From the NCBI GenBank assembly GCA_947561395.2, contig OX387187.1:1060976-1124975 (forward strand): 64,000 nucleotides of DNA, in the 5' to 3' direction. The stretch comes from Buxus sempervirens. Taxonomy: Eukaryota; Streptophyta; Magnoliopsida; Buxales; Buxaceae. Below, piece by piece: positions 34,138 to 46,339 of this stretch. The translations under genes were made by a program, and so were the position numbers. The number at the start of each line of letters is the position of its first letter. The stretch's first letter is position 1. The notes beneath the pieces were generated by a model. It saw nothing but the letters and a program-made list of their open reading frames with translations. It was not told the origin of the DNA and made no database searches.

Positions 34138-35218
34138 CTTATTTGGTTTAAGATTCATGCTTGATCTAATGGAGAATAATTATTCATTCTTTTAATCAAA
34201 CTATGGGAACCATTCTATCAAACTAGTTTACAAAATTTTGATTGTGTTAGACTGGTTAGCCCAATTACATTTTAAAAATACGAAAAAACCTCGTGTGCCT
34301 AGTATTTTGGTTAGTACGAAGGGAATTAGGGTTCTATCAAACTAGTTTACAAAATTTTGATTTTGTTAGACTGGTTAGCCAATTACATTTTAAAAATACA
34401 AAAAACCTTGTGTGCCCAGTATTTTGGTTAGTACAAAAGGAATTAGGGTTTAAGAGGTTGACAGTACATTACAAAAATATAAAAATGCATGTGAACAATC
34501 CAAAAAAATTAAAGCAAATGTGATTTTTATCAATTACTATGCACAATGTTTTGGATGGAATGGTTGCACAGTAATTGTTTTTTATACTGTAGAGACCCTA
34601 AAATTGCACAATTTTTGGTAAATTATAGAGGAGAAAAATATTTTATTGAAATTCTTCAGTTCTTAGCATTGGGCTTAAGATCCATGACTCATTTGAATAA
34701 GAAATCATAAAGGAGAATACCCAAAATCAACTTTCGTACGAAAGTCAACTTTTCCTATTGAAATTTTGTTGACTTTTTGACTAAAAATTGATTTTTTTTT
34801 ATTAAAACAAGATTTTAAGATAAATTTTCACCAAAAATCAGGGTTTTAGCGATGTTTTGGTATATTGAATTTTTGGGCTTTTAAAAATTTGACAAATATC
34901 TTAGTATTTAAATAATGAGATTTTCTATCAAACCCTATAAAATCGAATTTTGCTTTTTAACTAGAAAGTTGACTTTGTTTTCCTTTGGAAGTTGGGCCTG
35001 AAAATATTTTTAACAGATTCAAAGAGGGGGATATTTGTTTATTTACATGTAATATCTTAAGTAAATGGAGATTATAAAATACGAAAACATTTACTTAAAT
35101 GATATTCATATAAATATGTACCACCTATGGAAATAAAGGTCAAAGCTATGCAGAAATATGTCAAACTATCATTCTTTAACTAAAAAAGGGTACAATATAT
35201 ATGAGTATCTAACCATTG

Positions 35219-37683
35219 TGCAGACACCTGATTTTTGCACCCCAAAAAATGAAGAAAATGGAAATTTCAATTAAAAAGTCAAACCCTGAGGGGGCTGAAA
35301 TTTGACTTTTTGATCAAAAGAAAATTGGCCAACAAACTTCCTCTCATTGAAAAGAGCATTTCGACACGGTTCCAACGCAATTGAGTTTGCTGGAATCAGG
35401 GTCCGGATGAGGAAGTTATGAGCCGGTCAAACTTTTGGGGGAGCGAAAGTTGCTTTTTTGCTTGACCCCAATTCAGCTGCCAAACATGATCCCAGTGGAT
35501 AGTGGGTTCTGAGCCGATTCCAATGATACCAAATTTGCTAAAATTGGACATCGGACGAAAAAGTTATGGACAGTTGAAGTTTCAAAGAAAGCTGCCCATG
35601 TGGCAAAACAGCAGAATAAAGGAATAAAATAAATAAAATAATTGTCTTTAGAAAATATCTTAATTTTTAATAATATTTTAATAAATATCTAAAGATATTT
35701 AGAATAAAATAATAATAAATCGGAATAAAATCTTTTCAAAAAATCAAATTTAATAAAAGACTTCAAATCTGGCATTTAAAAAACGTGCGCAAACCAAGTG
35801 CGGTTGGGTTTGAACTCCACTTTAAATGCGGTTTTGATCTTCTAGAATGTGGACGCGTGTCCTGTACGGTGACAGCTGGCAGATTCACACGTTTTTAATG
35901 CCAACCGCACTTGAAGTGAGGTTTTTGCATTTTTAGTGTAATTTGGCAAAAACCGCACTTGAAGTGCGGTTGTGACCAAACCGCATTTAAAGTACAGTTC
36001 CGGCCAATTTTTGCCTATAAAAGGGGGCCAGCCCCCCATTTGGAGGAAGCTGGTCCCCTTGGCTGTTCCCCCTCTCTTTCCCTACCTTTTCCACGTCCGA
36101 ACCCTATCCAACCTCTGCCACTTCCAATACCAAAACCCGAAATACCCAAATTGCCCCTAGGCTCTGCCTGTTCCTTTCACCTTCCATCCCTTTCAATCCT
36201 GAAAGCAAGGAACCCCTTTTTAAACCCATTTCAGAGAATCAACAGGAGCGCGGGAGCGCTGCCAAGATCTTCCGGAGAACCTCCACACCTCAGAACAAGG
36301 TGAAAATAGCACTGTAAGCTTTTAATTAGCTTTTGTATTTAACATACATTATTATCAAAAGTTCTTTGAATAAGCTTTCTTTTGGTTATTTTAAGGCTGT
36401 TCATCATTTTATTTTCTAACCAATTCGTTTACTTGGTGCATATAAGTGGGGCTCCCCGAGAGGGGAGTTCCCCCCATGCGAAATAACGGAAGAAGAGAGA
36501 TTCCTTGTTCAGGGAAGAGTCTAATTAGACATCTTAACCCCTTTTATGTCCATTTGTTTTATTTTAAAAAGGGGGTTTTGTCCCCTTCAAAGTTTAATGT
36601 ACCCTTAACCCCCTATTCCCTCTTTCCCTTCTCGATTAAGTCTCTGCAGGTTTGTGATTTAAGCAAACGTTGAAGAATTGGGTGCTTTCCTTTTAACGAA
36701 ACGCCAAGAGAAGAGGGTGTGCGAATCAAGCACAAAAACAGCAGTGGAAGCCGGTGAAATCATCAACTAAAAGCGGCGGAAGACGAAAAGGATCAAACTA
36801 ACCAAATCCGGAGGCCATCGCGATGTTTTTTGGGAAATCGGGCCGAAACCGTATTTGGAATACGGTTCAGTTCAGACCGTGATTAGAATACGGTCAAGTT
36901 TGCAAATAATTAAAAATCCATTTTTTCTAACCCGGTCGGACCCAATCCGACCCAAATAAACTTAACCCGATCCATTAGGCTATTTAGACTTTTCAGGCCC
37001 ATTTTGAGACTGTGGGCCTAAGTGGGCCCACCAAGACTTAGTGGGCCCTCTAACAGGGCCCACACCCCATTCGGCCCTACTAAGGTCCGTTTTGATAAAT
37101 GGGCTAAAGGCCAATTGGTTAATTGCTCATGGGCCAAATCCAAGTCCATTGGGCCCTAAAAAGCTTCAATCCACTAACTTTGTAAATATTCAAAAAACCT
37201 TTAAATCAAATAGCCAAAATCCAATAAGGGTTGCCCAATAACCTAAATTGGGCCTTGGGCTTGACTTAAGCCCAACTTGGAATCCTTTGGGCCTTCCAAC
37301 GGGGCCCATACCAGACCCATTTCATTAACTGTTAAAAAGATCAAATCAAATAAAAAGGGGACCCACACCATCAATGGTCCTCATTCAGACCAAATAAGTG
37401 TGCATGCTGGCCTAGGAAGGGTGAGACTTAAGTTGACTCAGAACCGGGGAGACCCATGGGACCCGTCAATCGACGGGGCGGGCTAGGGTGTCTTCGGACT
37501 TTCCTAGACGTAACCGAGAACTTATCCAAATCTCTAAAAAGCCGTAGACCAGAAAATTAGGCCCGGATAGGTGCCCCTTTGTGTTTGCCTGCACCTCTCA
37601 GGCAGTGGCGACTCCAAAACAGTCCCAAGGCAAGCATCACTCAACATGCACCTCGTCGTGCGATCCGAAATCAGGTGCGCACA
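35219..37683 (+). mobile_element. solo LTR, TSD CATTG
   Basis: TGCAGACACCTGATTTTTG...AATCAGGTGCGCACA has inverted ends around CACCTGATTT and is flanked by CATTG at 35214-35218 and 37684-37688. It is GC-richer than its surroundings. CpG-containing palindromic boxes such as ACCGCACTTGAAGTGCGGT (about 35950) lie upstream of TATAAAAG (36016-36023). A second pair with CCGTATTTGGAATACGG is near 36848. TGGCGACTCC near 37605 is a word shared with the 28002/30784 LTR family. No coding domains. Confidence 0.9.
36016..36023 (+). promoter_or_regulatory. LTR TATA box
   Basis: TGCCTATAAAAGGGGG follows the CpG-rich palindromic boxes in the 35219 LTR. Confidence 0.6.
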
Positions 37684-38360
37684 CATTGAAAGACAAAGAT
37701 TCCTCTTTATACTGTGTTGAACGTTATTATAGAACGGTTCTTCTATATTTTTCTTTGTATCATTATTATATAATGGTTTAATTGAAATTTGTATTGAATC
37801 ATTTTGAGTGTCCGATTGAACATCAATAATTTCGAATTGAAATCTCCCACGAGCTCTCTATTTATTACATAAAAACCTCTCTCTTAATGAGTTGATCTAC
37901 CCAAATTGGCCTAAAATCTTCCAAATTTTCTCCAATTCAAGCTTGAGCTTGCATTTGGAAGACTCTAGATCTATAATTGAGCATACCCTTAGGACTTTTC
38001 TACCCCCTCCCTTTGACTATAAATAGAGGCTTAGGCCTCATTTCTAGGGGCTGGAAATTTTGGAGGAGTACTTGCTTGAAGAAGGGAAACTCTGTCAAAT
38101 GGCCTACTCAACCTCTTTACTTGCTTGAATTGAGGAAAGCTCTTCTATAGGTAAAATGTTCTTTAGTTTTTTGCAATTCTCTTTAGTTTCCAGCAATCTC
38201 TACTTCTACTCCATTCTTTAGGCTAAAGCTTTTTTGTGTTTGATAGCCCTATCTAGATCTAAGTATCTCAAACTTTTCTTTAGTCGTAAAATGTGAAGAA
38301 AAGAGCTACAAGAAAAGATCTAGAGATGGAACCTAGATTTAGAACTTGATTTTCTAATTT

Positions 38361-38994
38361 CGAACTAGATATAATATGATGTGATTGTTTTGATGTGTTT
38401 TATTTGTGTTTTTCCTTGTTTTTCTTCAATTTCGGAAATGAAAGCTTGCATGGATGAATCAATGATCGGATGCATAGTTTCCTCCCTATGTTGATTATGT
38501 TTTCACCAATTTGCATGCATTTTGTTAATCTACACAAGCACACAAATTCATTTACATTAATTTCTTCATTTCTAGGCAATTTCTCATATCTACCATGTTC
38601 AATATAGTTAGATCTGAGATTCAAACCTTAAATCAATGTTTCAGGTCCTCTGATTTTGTTTTAGATATGAATTAATCTAAAGAAGAGGACCTTATGTTCG
38701 AATTTTCTCAGATCTATATTTTAAAGTGAATTTTGAGATCAAATGTTGTTTAGACTCTATATTTCTTGAGAGATCTCAGCAATTAAGATCCTACATATTT
38801 TAAACGATTTTCAACATTATTTACATATTTTGTATTTGATTTATAAAGGATCTATGCTCAAATCCAAGGATTTCTGGTTTATTTTAAAAGATTTTCTCAA
38901 AATCTAGACTATTTAAAAGTATGAACTTGCGGAGCTCATGAGTTCATCATATGGATGAATTTTTGAATGATTCCTATTCCATATAAAAGGTACC
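38361..38994. other. LTR-like leader sequence beyond unit B
   Basis: Continues the unit B sequence up to the target duplication GTACC. Its general layout (AGATCTGAG, AGAAGAGGACC...) resembles the leader of the 28002-type LTRs. No gene seen. Confidence 0.4.
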
Positions 38995-41430
38995 TTTAAC
39001 GCCCCAAACCCGGGTTAATGCAAACCGGCACCTGACCCGAATTCGGTTCACTACTGTAACAACCCGAATCCAACTCAACAACTGAATTCAAGATGTTGCT
39101 GGGCCCATATCAAAACAATCATCATAATAAACCACACTGAAGAATTAAATAGTTCATTTATTAATAATTATTAGAGTGCGGAAACATCAATATGCGGAAG
39201 TGTAGCCTAACATCATCATAATCATGGAAATAAATAAAATCATCCAATCCAAATCATCAATCTAGTCTGGTATCAAAGGGTTACTAAAAACTCTCAATCT
39301 CTCAGATACATCAAAACCAAATAATTAAAAATCACTATCAAAATCTCATAAAGTCAGGATAATAGAACTCCTCCAGCCAAATCCTCGACCTTAGGTCAAG
39401 TCAGGATAATAGAACTCTTCCGGTGAAAAATCAACCAACTCACTCTGGAAATCCCCACTAGGATTCCCCTTTCGCGTATCAGCTAAAACATAAAATGAGA
39501 AGTAGGGTGAGATACGAATCAGTAGGTAACACATGCATGCTATAAACAATTCATATATACAAAAATAGATGTTCATGCACGAATAAGCAGTCTCAAGTAA
39601 ACATGCTCGTATAAACATTCATAACGATCATAGAATACAAAACAGCATATAAAACTGTTTAAGTATCAGTGAATAGTATCATGTATATCAAAGATCATGA
39701 TTCAGAAATCAACAACAGAATCCAATATAAAACCAGGATGTACTAAACAGTCACATCTAACCATAGTATCAAATACCTACCTCCAGCATGTGAACAGTAT
39801 CAATAGCAAGTGTTTGTAATCTAAGTATCATTGTAGGACTCACAAAGAAAGATACATGTTTGAGATGACTCTCAACCATATGCTATACCACCGTGTGGCT
39901 TAGGGGCGACGCTACTAATGATACTCAAACTTGAGACATCTCCTTAGATAAGAGCCGTAGTCATCGACTTATTGCACACGACTTAACCGAGTTGGCATGA
40001 ACCACCAGCATGCAGCAGCGAAATCAATACATAGAGATGGTCGCTTATCCACATGTACAAGGAATCACCAGCGGAGCACCAGGGTGTCCCTCCAAACATA
40101 GGACCCTCCAGAGCAACTTAACTTGGAAAGGAAGTGCGCTTGCACAAGGGAGTAACTTAACCCAAATGAAATATCCCTTAGCTATCTAGCCAAAACTATG
40201 GATCCATAACCAGCTATGCCCACTAGACACCAAAAATCCCTAAGAACTAATATTTCTGTAAATAATAGTGCCTAGCGGCATATAAAGGGTAAATCTGTAA
40301 TTCCTCTCAATATCGGGTTAACTGGGTTGAAATTCTGATCTGGAGATTCTTAAATAATAGTCTGGTTAATAATATAAATTTACATGTCTCATGGTCATTT
40401 GTTCCAAATTTATAAGTCTGATTTTCATAAAACTTAGATTTCATAGTTAATTACAAAAGTTGGCAACTAATAACCTAATTGTCTCCTTATTTTATTTTTC
40501 TGCAAAATGAGGTATCTGATAATTTATTTTGGTCTTAAAACATCTTAATTAATGATTAAAATTGATTAAAAATAGTTTAGAATTGAATCTGGAATTAAAT
40601 TTGCAAAATTCGGATTTTTCTACACTGAACGCTCAGGATTGCCTAAGAACGCTTAGGCGGTCTAGGGTTAGCGGTAGTTGAAAATAGAACACCAACTGCC
40701 TGTTAGTTAGCAGTCGACGGCGGTCAAATATTTTAAACGAATGCCGACCAGCGCTCAGGAGCGCTAAGCACAGGGAGGTCGGTGGTTTACCCAAATCAGC
40801 AAAACAGTGTATATATAGAAATCTGATTTTACATGTTCTAATCAGTACTAACATACGTATAAGATTACTATCATGCTAAATACGTATAAATACAACACTA
40901 AAACATGCAACACGAATCAATTAATCCCAAGAACACAAAACGAACGTAAAAAATTGGTCCGACCTACCTCTTACGATCGTCCCCTCTTCTTCTCTTCTAA
41001 ACAACACTGTCACACTCCCTCTTGGTTGCAGAAAAACCTTGGAATAGTGAGAGACTCGGTCCTTCTCCTTCCTTCTTCTTCTTCCTCAGTAGCTCTCGAT
41101 CGTTTTGTCTTGTGGCTGTGGAATGCGAACGAGTATGAACAAATATGATTAGGTATTCCCAAACGTATTCCTTTAGGGTATTTAACCTTTATATATACTC
41201 TCTGATCCCACGAAACTCACGCACAACAAACTCAACGTACTTCGCCCAGTCATAACTCATCAGAATTAAAATATTAATCATACCTCAATATCTCACGATC
41301 AGACGGTCCAATTTGCGCCAAACTCTTGATCTCCGCTAATAACGATATCACCTACATTAATAATTTATTTCCATCAATTAAAATCCTCAGTAATATAAAT
41401 TATTAATTCGGAAAAATTCGGGGTCTTACA
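38995..41430 (-). mobile_element. solo LTR (minus), TSD GTACC
   Basis: Read on the minus strand it starts TGTAAGACCCCGAATTTTTCC and ends CCCGGGTTTGGGGCGTTAAA. GTACC flanks it at 38990-38994 and 41431-41435. It belongs to the same broad group as the LTRs at 4277, 15871 and 49277. It has CpG-rich boxes at about 40625-40765 and GCATGCATGTGTTACCTACTG at 39520-39541. No coding domains. Confidence 0.87.
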
Positions 41431-41889
41431 GTACCTATTCATATTTCTTCCAGTCCAATTTTAATAAATTTACATGGAGCCAATTTCCTTCTACATTTAA
41501 TTGAAGTTTGATAGATCTATAGAATGGTAGTCACAAAACCTTTGAAAAATTTCAAAACATTGCTTGTTTCAGTGAATTGTTGCACTCCTTCATTCATATA
41601 TGTATACAGTTTATATACATCTTTTGTAGGTTCTATTTTAAGCAAATACACAGATTTTGTGGTTGCAATCTTTCTGTACACTAATTTAGTCTTTCTTATC
41701 AGCCATAATTTCAGCTTACAGATCATATAAGTTGGCATGAGCTTGATCCGTGCTATTTTCCTTTATACGCCCTCACAAGATGGAGCTGCCATCGACAAGG
41801 CCAATCTTGTTCCTGAGTATGAACATGGCGCACATGAAGGGTGCCGCATTGCACCAAATCACGAATAAAATGGAGGTCAATCTGAATGT

Positions 41890-42829
41890 GCTTCATTGTC
41901 GAGTGCTGAACAGGATTGAAACTAAGATGAGTGGCTCCAAGATTGTCACATAGTAGAACATGTGTAGACCGGAGAGGAAACCCAAGCTCACGAAAAAGAG
42001 CAAGTAATCACATGGTTTCTGAGGTAGCGTTGGCAAGAGCTCGATATTTAGCCTCAATAGAGGAGTGAGCAACAGGTCGCTGCTTCTAAGAATTCCAAGA
42101 TATTGGATTTGAGCCAAGGAAAATGATGTAGGTCGATGTAGAAATGCGATCATCAAGATTACCAACCCAGTCCACATTGGAATAAGTGGTTAAAATTGGA
42201 CCAGCAGTGTTACGAAGCTGAATACATAAAAAATGGTTTGCTTCAAATAGTGAAGAAGGCGCTTTGCGGCTGTCCAATGCATGACTATTGGTTTGTGCAT
42301 GAACTGAGACAATTTGTTGACAATAAATGAGATGTCCAGACGAGTTAAGGACAAGTATTGGAGGGCACCAATCACATGTCGAACTTCTGTGCTATCAATA
42401 TAGAGGAGGTACCATCAATAAGTTTTCGCGGAGTACTTGTAAACAGAGGAGTAGAAACATCTTTCGCTCCCATCATATTGGTCTTGGATAGTAAGTCATG
42501 AATATACTTGTGTTGGGACAAGAATAATCCTGTAGCAGTACTTATGACATCAATACCCAAGAAAAAAAGAAAATGCCCCATGTCTTTGAGTGAGAACCGC
42601 TCTCCAAGTTTGTGGATGGTGGAGGATAAAAAAGTGTAGTCATTTCCTGTAATGATGAGATCATCAAAATAAACCAAAAAAATAGCAAATAATAGAATCG
42701 CACTGATATATAAATAATGAAGAGTCCGCTTTGGAATTTTGAAACCCAAAATCAAGGAGAGCTTTCTTCAAAGCAGAGTACCAAACCCGAGGGGCTTGTT
42801 TGAGCCCGTAAATAGCCTTTTGCAACTGA
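41890..42829 (-). pseudogene. copia reverse transcriptase (3' part) and RNase H
   Basis: Recognisable blocks are [34 protein letters not shown] and the RNase H region with D-W-V-G-N-L-D-D-R. Part of the copia element described for 41437-53365; broken. Confidence 0.82.
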
Positions 42830-42838
42830 CAAACATGA

Positions 42839-43405
42839 CAGTTCGCTTCCTGTGGTGGCTCTAACTAGAGCCCAAAAATGAAGCCTCTACAGGATGCGGA
42901 CGCATGTCCTCCTCCATTTTCCAAGCTAACTAATGGGATCAGAAACCCAAGTTGACGTTAATGTAAGTCGTTGGTTGCCGTTCAAGAGATTAAAAATTTG
43001 AATATCGCGTTTTGAGGCGTCAGAGCAGCAATTGCACATCCCGTTTCTCTCCTTCCTCTCACCTCATTTCCTTCCTCTTAGTTTTTCCTGCGCACAATCC
43101 GTTTCTCTCCTTCCCCCATCTTTCCTGCGCACAATCTAAACCTCCATTTTTCTTTCTATTTCATCCACACAATCTATACCCCCATTTTTATTTCTATTTC
43201 CTGTGGGGTTTTCGTGTATTGTACTGGATTGGAGGGTGGTATGCGATGGGGCGCAGTAAGATGATGAGGAGCCAGGAAGAGTTGTGGAACCAGAGAAAAC
43301 AAGCCCTAATTCAAGAACTTGCTTCGAAACTCATCAATGGAGGTCTAGAATGTCAAATACAGGCTGCTAGGAATATCAGGAAGCTTGCTAAGAGCCCTGT
43401 GAAGA
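42839..43405 (+). repeat. left TIR of the Mutator-type element
   Basis: Inverted match to 48390-48932 with small indels. It includes the terminal repeat, a TTTCTCTCCTTCC-rich leader with repeated CCTGCGCACAATC words, and the ARM-gene start. Confidence 0.85.
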
Positions 43406-43534
43406 CTCGTTCAAAACTTTGCTGTTGCCGGCGTCATCCCGCCCCTTGTTTCCATGCTTGTCTCTTCCAACATCGTCGCCCTAGAAGCTGTTTTGCTCGC
43501 TCTCCACAATCTTGCTATCAGGAACGAACAGAAG
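43246..43534 (+). pseudogene. captured ARM-repeat gene, first exon (left TIR)
   Basis: The fragment starts M-G-R-S-K-M-M-R-S-Q-E-E-L-W and runs through L-E-C-Q-I-Q-A-A-R-N-I-R-K-L, the start of an armadillo repeat. It continues in another frame as A-V-A-G-V-I-P-P-L-V-S-M-L and A-L-H-N-L-A-I-R-N-E-Q-K up to a GTAATG donor-like border at 43535. This resembles the N terminus of plant U-box-related ARM proteins, which usually have several more repeats. One extra T in the run at 43418-43420 breaks the frame. The upstream 43010-43245 looks like the gene's own leader. It is a gene fragment carried by the transposon, not a working gene. Confidence 0.82.
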
Positions 43535-43927
43535 GTAATGGCGTTTTAATCTGTTCGCATTTGGTCTAGGCTATAACCCTAAATCGAGTTACTCATTGTT
43601 TTCCTCTATTCATATTTTTCTTTTGTTCAAATGGGCGGTTTCCTCCTGATCCATTTTTCTTTTTTGTTTCCATTTTTTAATTTTTTCGGTTTTTTCCTTT
43701 TTAGTTTGTATGTTGTATTAGGTTCCCTTTAGTTGGTGTTATGGGTGGAAGCAGAGCAACATTTTTATTTTCCTATCAATAGAGAATGGGCCATTTTTCT
43801 TCCCACCAACAGAGAATGGCCAAGAGTGTTTGCAGTCACCACAACCTCATAAGCACCAACACTAATCAAGAAGCTGATGCTATTTTTGTACTGTTTTAGT
43901 TTCTATTGTTATAGGGATTTATTTTGG
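43535..43927. other. MULE interior, probable captured intron start
   Basis: It follows the donor-like border of the ARM exon. T-rich, no coding seen. Confidence 0.4.
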
Positions 43928-43941
43928 TGTATGGTTCATCA

Positions 43942-46325
43942 TTTTTTTTGGGGTAGAAAGAGTATCCTTTATTAACTCAAGAAACAAAATTACACAAAAC
44001 GAGGAAAAGCCCTACCTAGAAGATCATCCTGAATACCAGTTCTGATCGACAAAGGAAAATGATTACTCCAAAAACATGAGAACTTATCAAGAGCAAAGTT
44101 AGCAAGGCTATCAGCTACAAAATTAGCCTCCCTATATATCTTTGTGATCCTAAAGTATTGAAAAGAGCATGTCAGCATACTTAATTCTTCAAAGTCACCA
44201 ACACAATGCCATGGGGGGGGGGGGGGGGGGGGGGTGGGAGATTCCTTGAAGCATAGCTTTAAGCTCCGCTTGGAAAGAGGTACAGATTCCAATGTAGTTT
44301 GCAATGGCTCCTAATGGGATTCCATCATTATTTCTCAACACCACACCAATCGCAGCTTTGCCTGGGTTTCCACGAGCTGCTCCATCTACATTTAGTTTCA
44401 GCCACTCTCCTCTCGGTCTTGTCCACCTAATGTGTCTCTTCTCTTTCTTTTTGGCTCTCTTTCATCTGGTTTCTTAATAAATATGATTCTTCCTGCAAAA
44501 CCATTAAGTTTTCCATTAGAATTTTGATGTCAGGTTTCTTACCTTCAAAAATTACCTCATTCCAGGCTTTCCAAATTAACCAGCTGAGATTCACCCATGT
44601 GGTAGCAGCATTGAAGTCATTGTTCTCTTTGCCTCCCTACAAAAGATTAAAAAACCACTCCTTGCAATTTTGGTCTTGTGCTTCAGTGTCCAAGTGGCCT
44701 CTAGTCATAGCAAACCATATTGCTCTACTAAGATGACAATTGAGGAAAAGATGGTGACTTGATTCATTTCCACAGTTACACAGATTACATTGTTCAAGAG
44801 GTAATATTAATCTATTGTTCAGCAAATCAGAAGTGGTCAGGCCATTCTTTATACATTTCCACATGAAGACTTATTTTTTGAGGGCATGGCATCTTCCATA
44901 GCTTAAGCCAGTTAGTGTTGACTTGCCCGATTTGCTTTTTTCTCCATGATCTTTCTATATACTGACGCAACAAAATAGTTCCCTTTTGAAGTCAGTCTCC
45001 AGATTGGTTTGTCTTTAGCCTGGACTTTGCTAATTGGAATAGTTAGAATTCTGTCAATGGTGTCCCTTCTCATAATTCCCAACATGAGCTCCATATTCCA
45101 GGTTCTATTTGTGGGGTTGATAAGATTAGCAACCTTCCTGATTTGGGGGTTTAAATTAAAATTTTCCATTCTAATATCACCATTATTGGGAATCCATGAG
45201 AGGTCATGGACATCGATGGAATTCCCATTAGCAATATTCCACCCAATTCCCTCTTTAAGATTATCTTTCAAGCTGTGGAGCTGTCTCCATTGCCATGAGG
45301 ATCTCAAAGTGCACTTAGAATTAAGGAAATCATCATTTCCCAAGTATTTACACCTCATCATATCAGTCCAAAGGTTTTGTTCCCTGTCTACCAAATCCCA
45401 AGCCTTCTTGCCCAGTAAAGCTTCATTGAAGGCCTTTAGTTCCTTTATATTCAATCCCCCATTCTCTTAGGTAAACAAATTTGGTTCCAACATATTGTGT
45501 GCATAGATATTTCCTTTCTCGGCTTGTGCCACATAAAGTCCCTTATCCTTTTTTCCAATTTCTCTCTCACACTGTTGGGAACTTTCATACAACTCATGAT
45601 GTGTTGGGGAAGGCCCATAATGGAAGTATTTATGAGAGTTATTTTTCCAGCTTGAATAAAGCAACTAGCTTTCCATCCAGCAAGTCTTTTATCAAGTTTT
45701 AAAATAAGATTTGAAAACTGGTTGCACTTGACTCTTCTGTCAATAACAGGAACCCCAAGGTAGTTTTTATGGATTTGGTGCTCTTAATGTTGAGAATGTT
45801 CTCAATAATCCTCCTGTTTCTACCTTTCTTATTGGGGCTTAGGATCATATCAGATTTTGAATAGTTAATTTTATGGCCAGAGATTTTGCAGAACTTCTCC
45901 AAAATTTTTGAATAGTTAATGATGGACTTTTAACTAGTATCCCCAAACAAAACCATGTCATCAGCATATAAGAGGTGGGTAATAGGGTTGTTGAGCCTAT
46001 TAATCCTAATACCTCTTATTGTTCTCTGTTTCAGCTTGGAGCAATTCTTGAGATAAATTTTGTTGGGTCATAATGAATATGCAAGGTGACAGGGGGTCCC
46101 CCTGTCTAAGACCTCTTTCTAGAATAATATGATCACATGGGGACCCATTTATGAGCAAACTATAGCTAACAGTATTAATGCAAGTCATCACCAGTTTTAT
46201 CCATCTCCTGTGAAAGCCCATATTTTGAAGAGAGCTCTCAATAGTGCCCCATCTGATCCTATCATAAGCCTTTGAGAGGTCGAGTTTGAGGGCAAAAAGA
46301 CCCCTTTTGCCTTTTTTTTTTCTGT
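43942..46325 (-). mobile_element. 5'-truncated L1-type LINE with RNase H tail, 14-bp TSD
   Basis: TGTATGGTTCATCA flanks the copy at 43928-43941 and 46326-46339, and the 3' end is a T-run on the plus strand. Minus-strand blocks in order are: L-E-R-G-L-R-Q-G-D-P-L-S-P (about 46100), L-Y-A-D-D-M-V-L-F-G (catalytic, about 45965), G-H-K-I-N-Y-S-K-S near 45870, the L-G-N-D-D-F-x-N region near 45320, the zinc-binding domain C-N-L-C with S-S-H-H-L-F-L-N-C near 44770, and an RNase H end with Y-R-E-A-N-F-V-A-D-S-L-A near 44120. Several breaks; inactive. A 22-base G run lies at 44213-44234. Confidence 0.92.
44213..44234 (+). repeat. poly-G run (22 G)
   Basis: It lies within the RNase H part of the LINE at 43942-46325, where it codes a proline run on the minus strand. 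Confidence 0.9.
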
Positions 46326-46339
46326 TGTATGGTTCATCA

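Larger units (their letters stand above)
33199..38360. repeat. tandem unit B
   Basis: Second copy of the unit, starting AGGCTATTTTAGAA at about 33204, interrupted by the solo LTR at 35219-37683. It carries the same hAT-like MITE as unit A at the same place. After about 38360 the sequence goes on (to 38994) beyond the point where unit A stops, so A is the shorter copy or the duplication breakpoint lies here. Confidence 0.75.
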
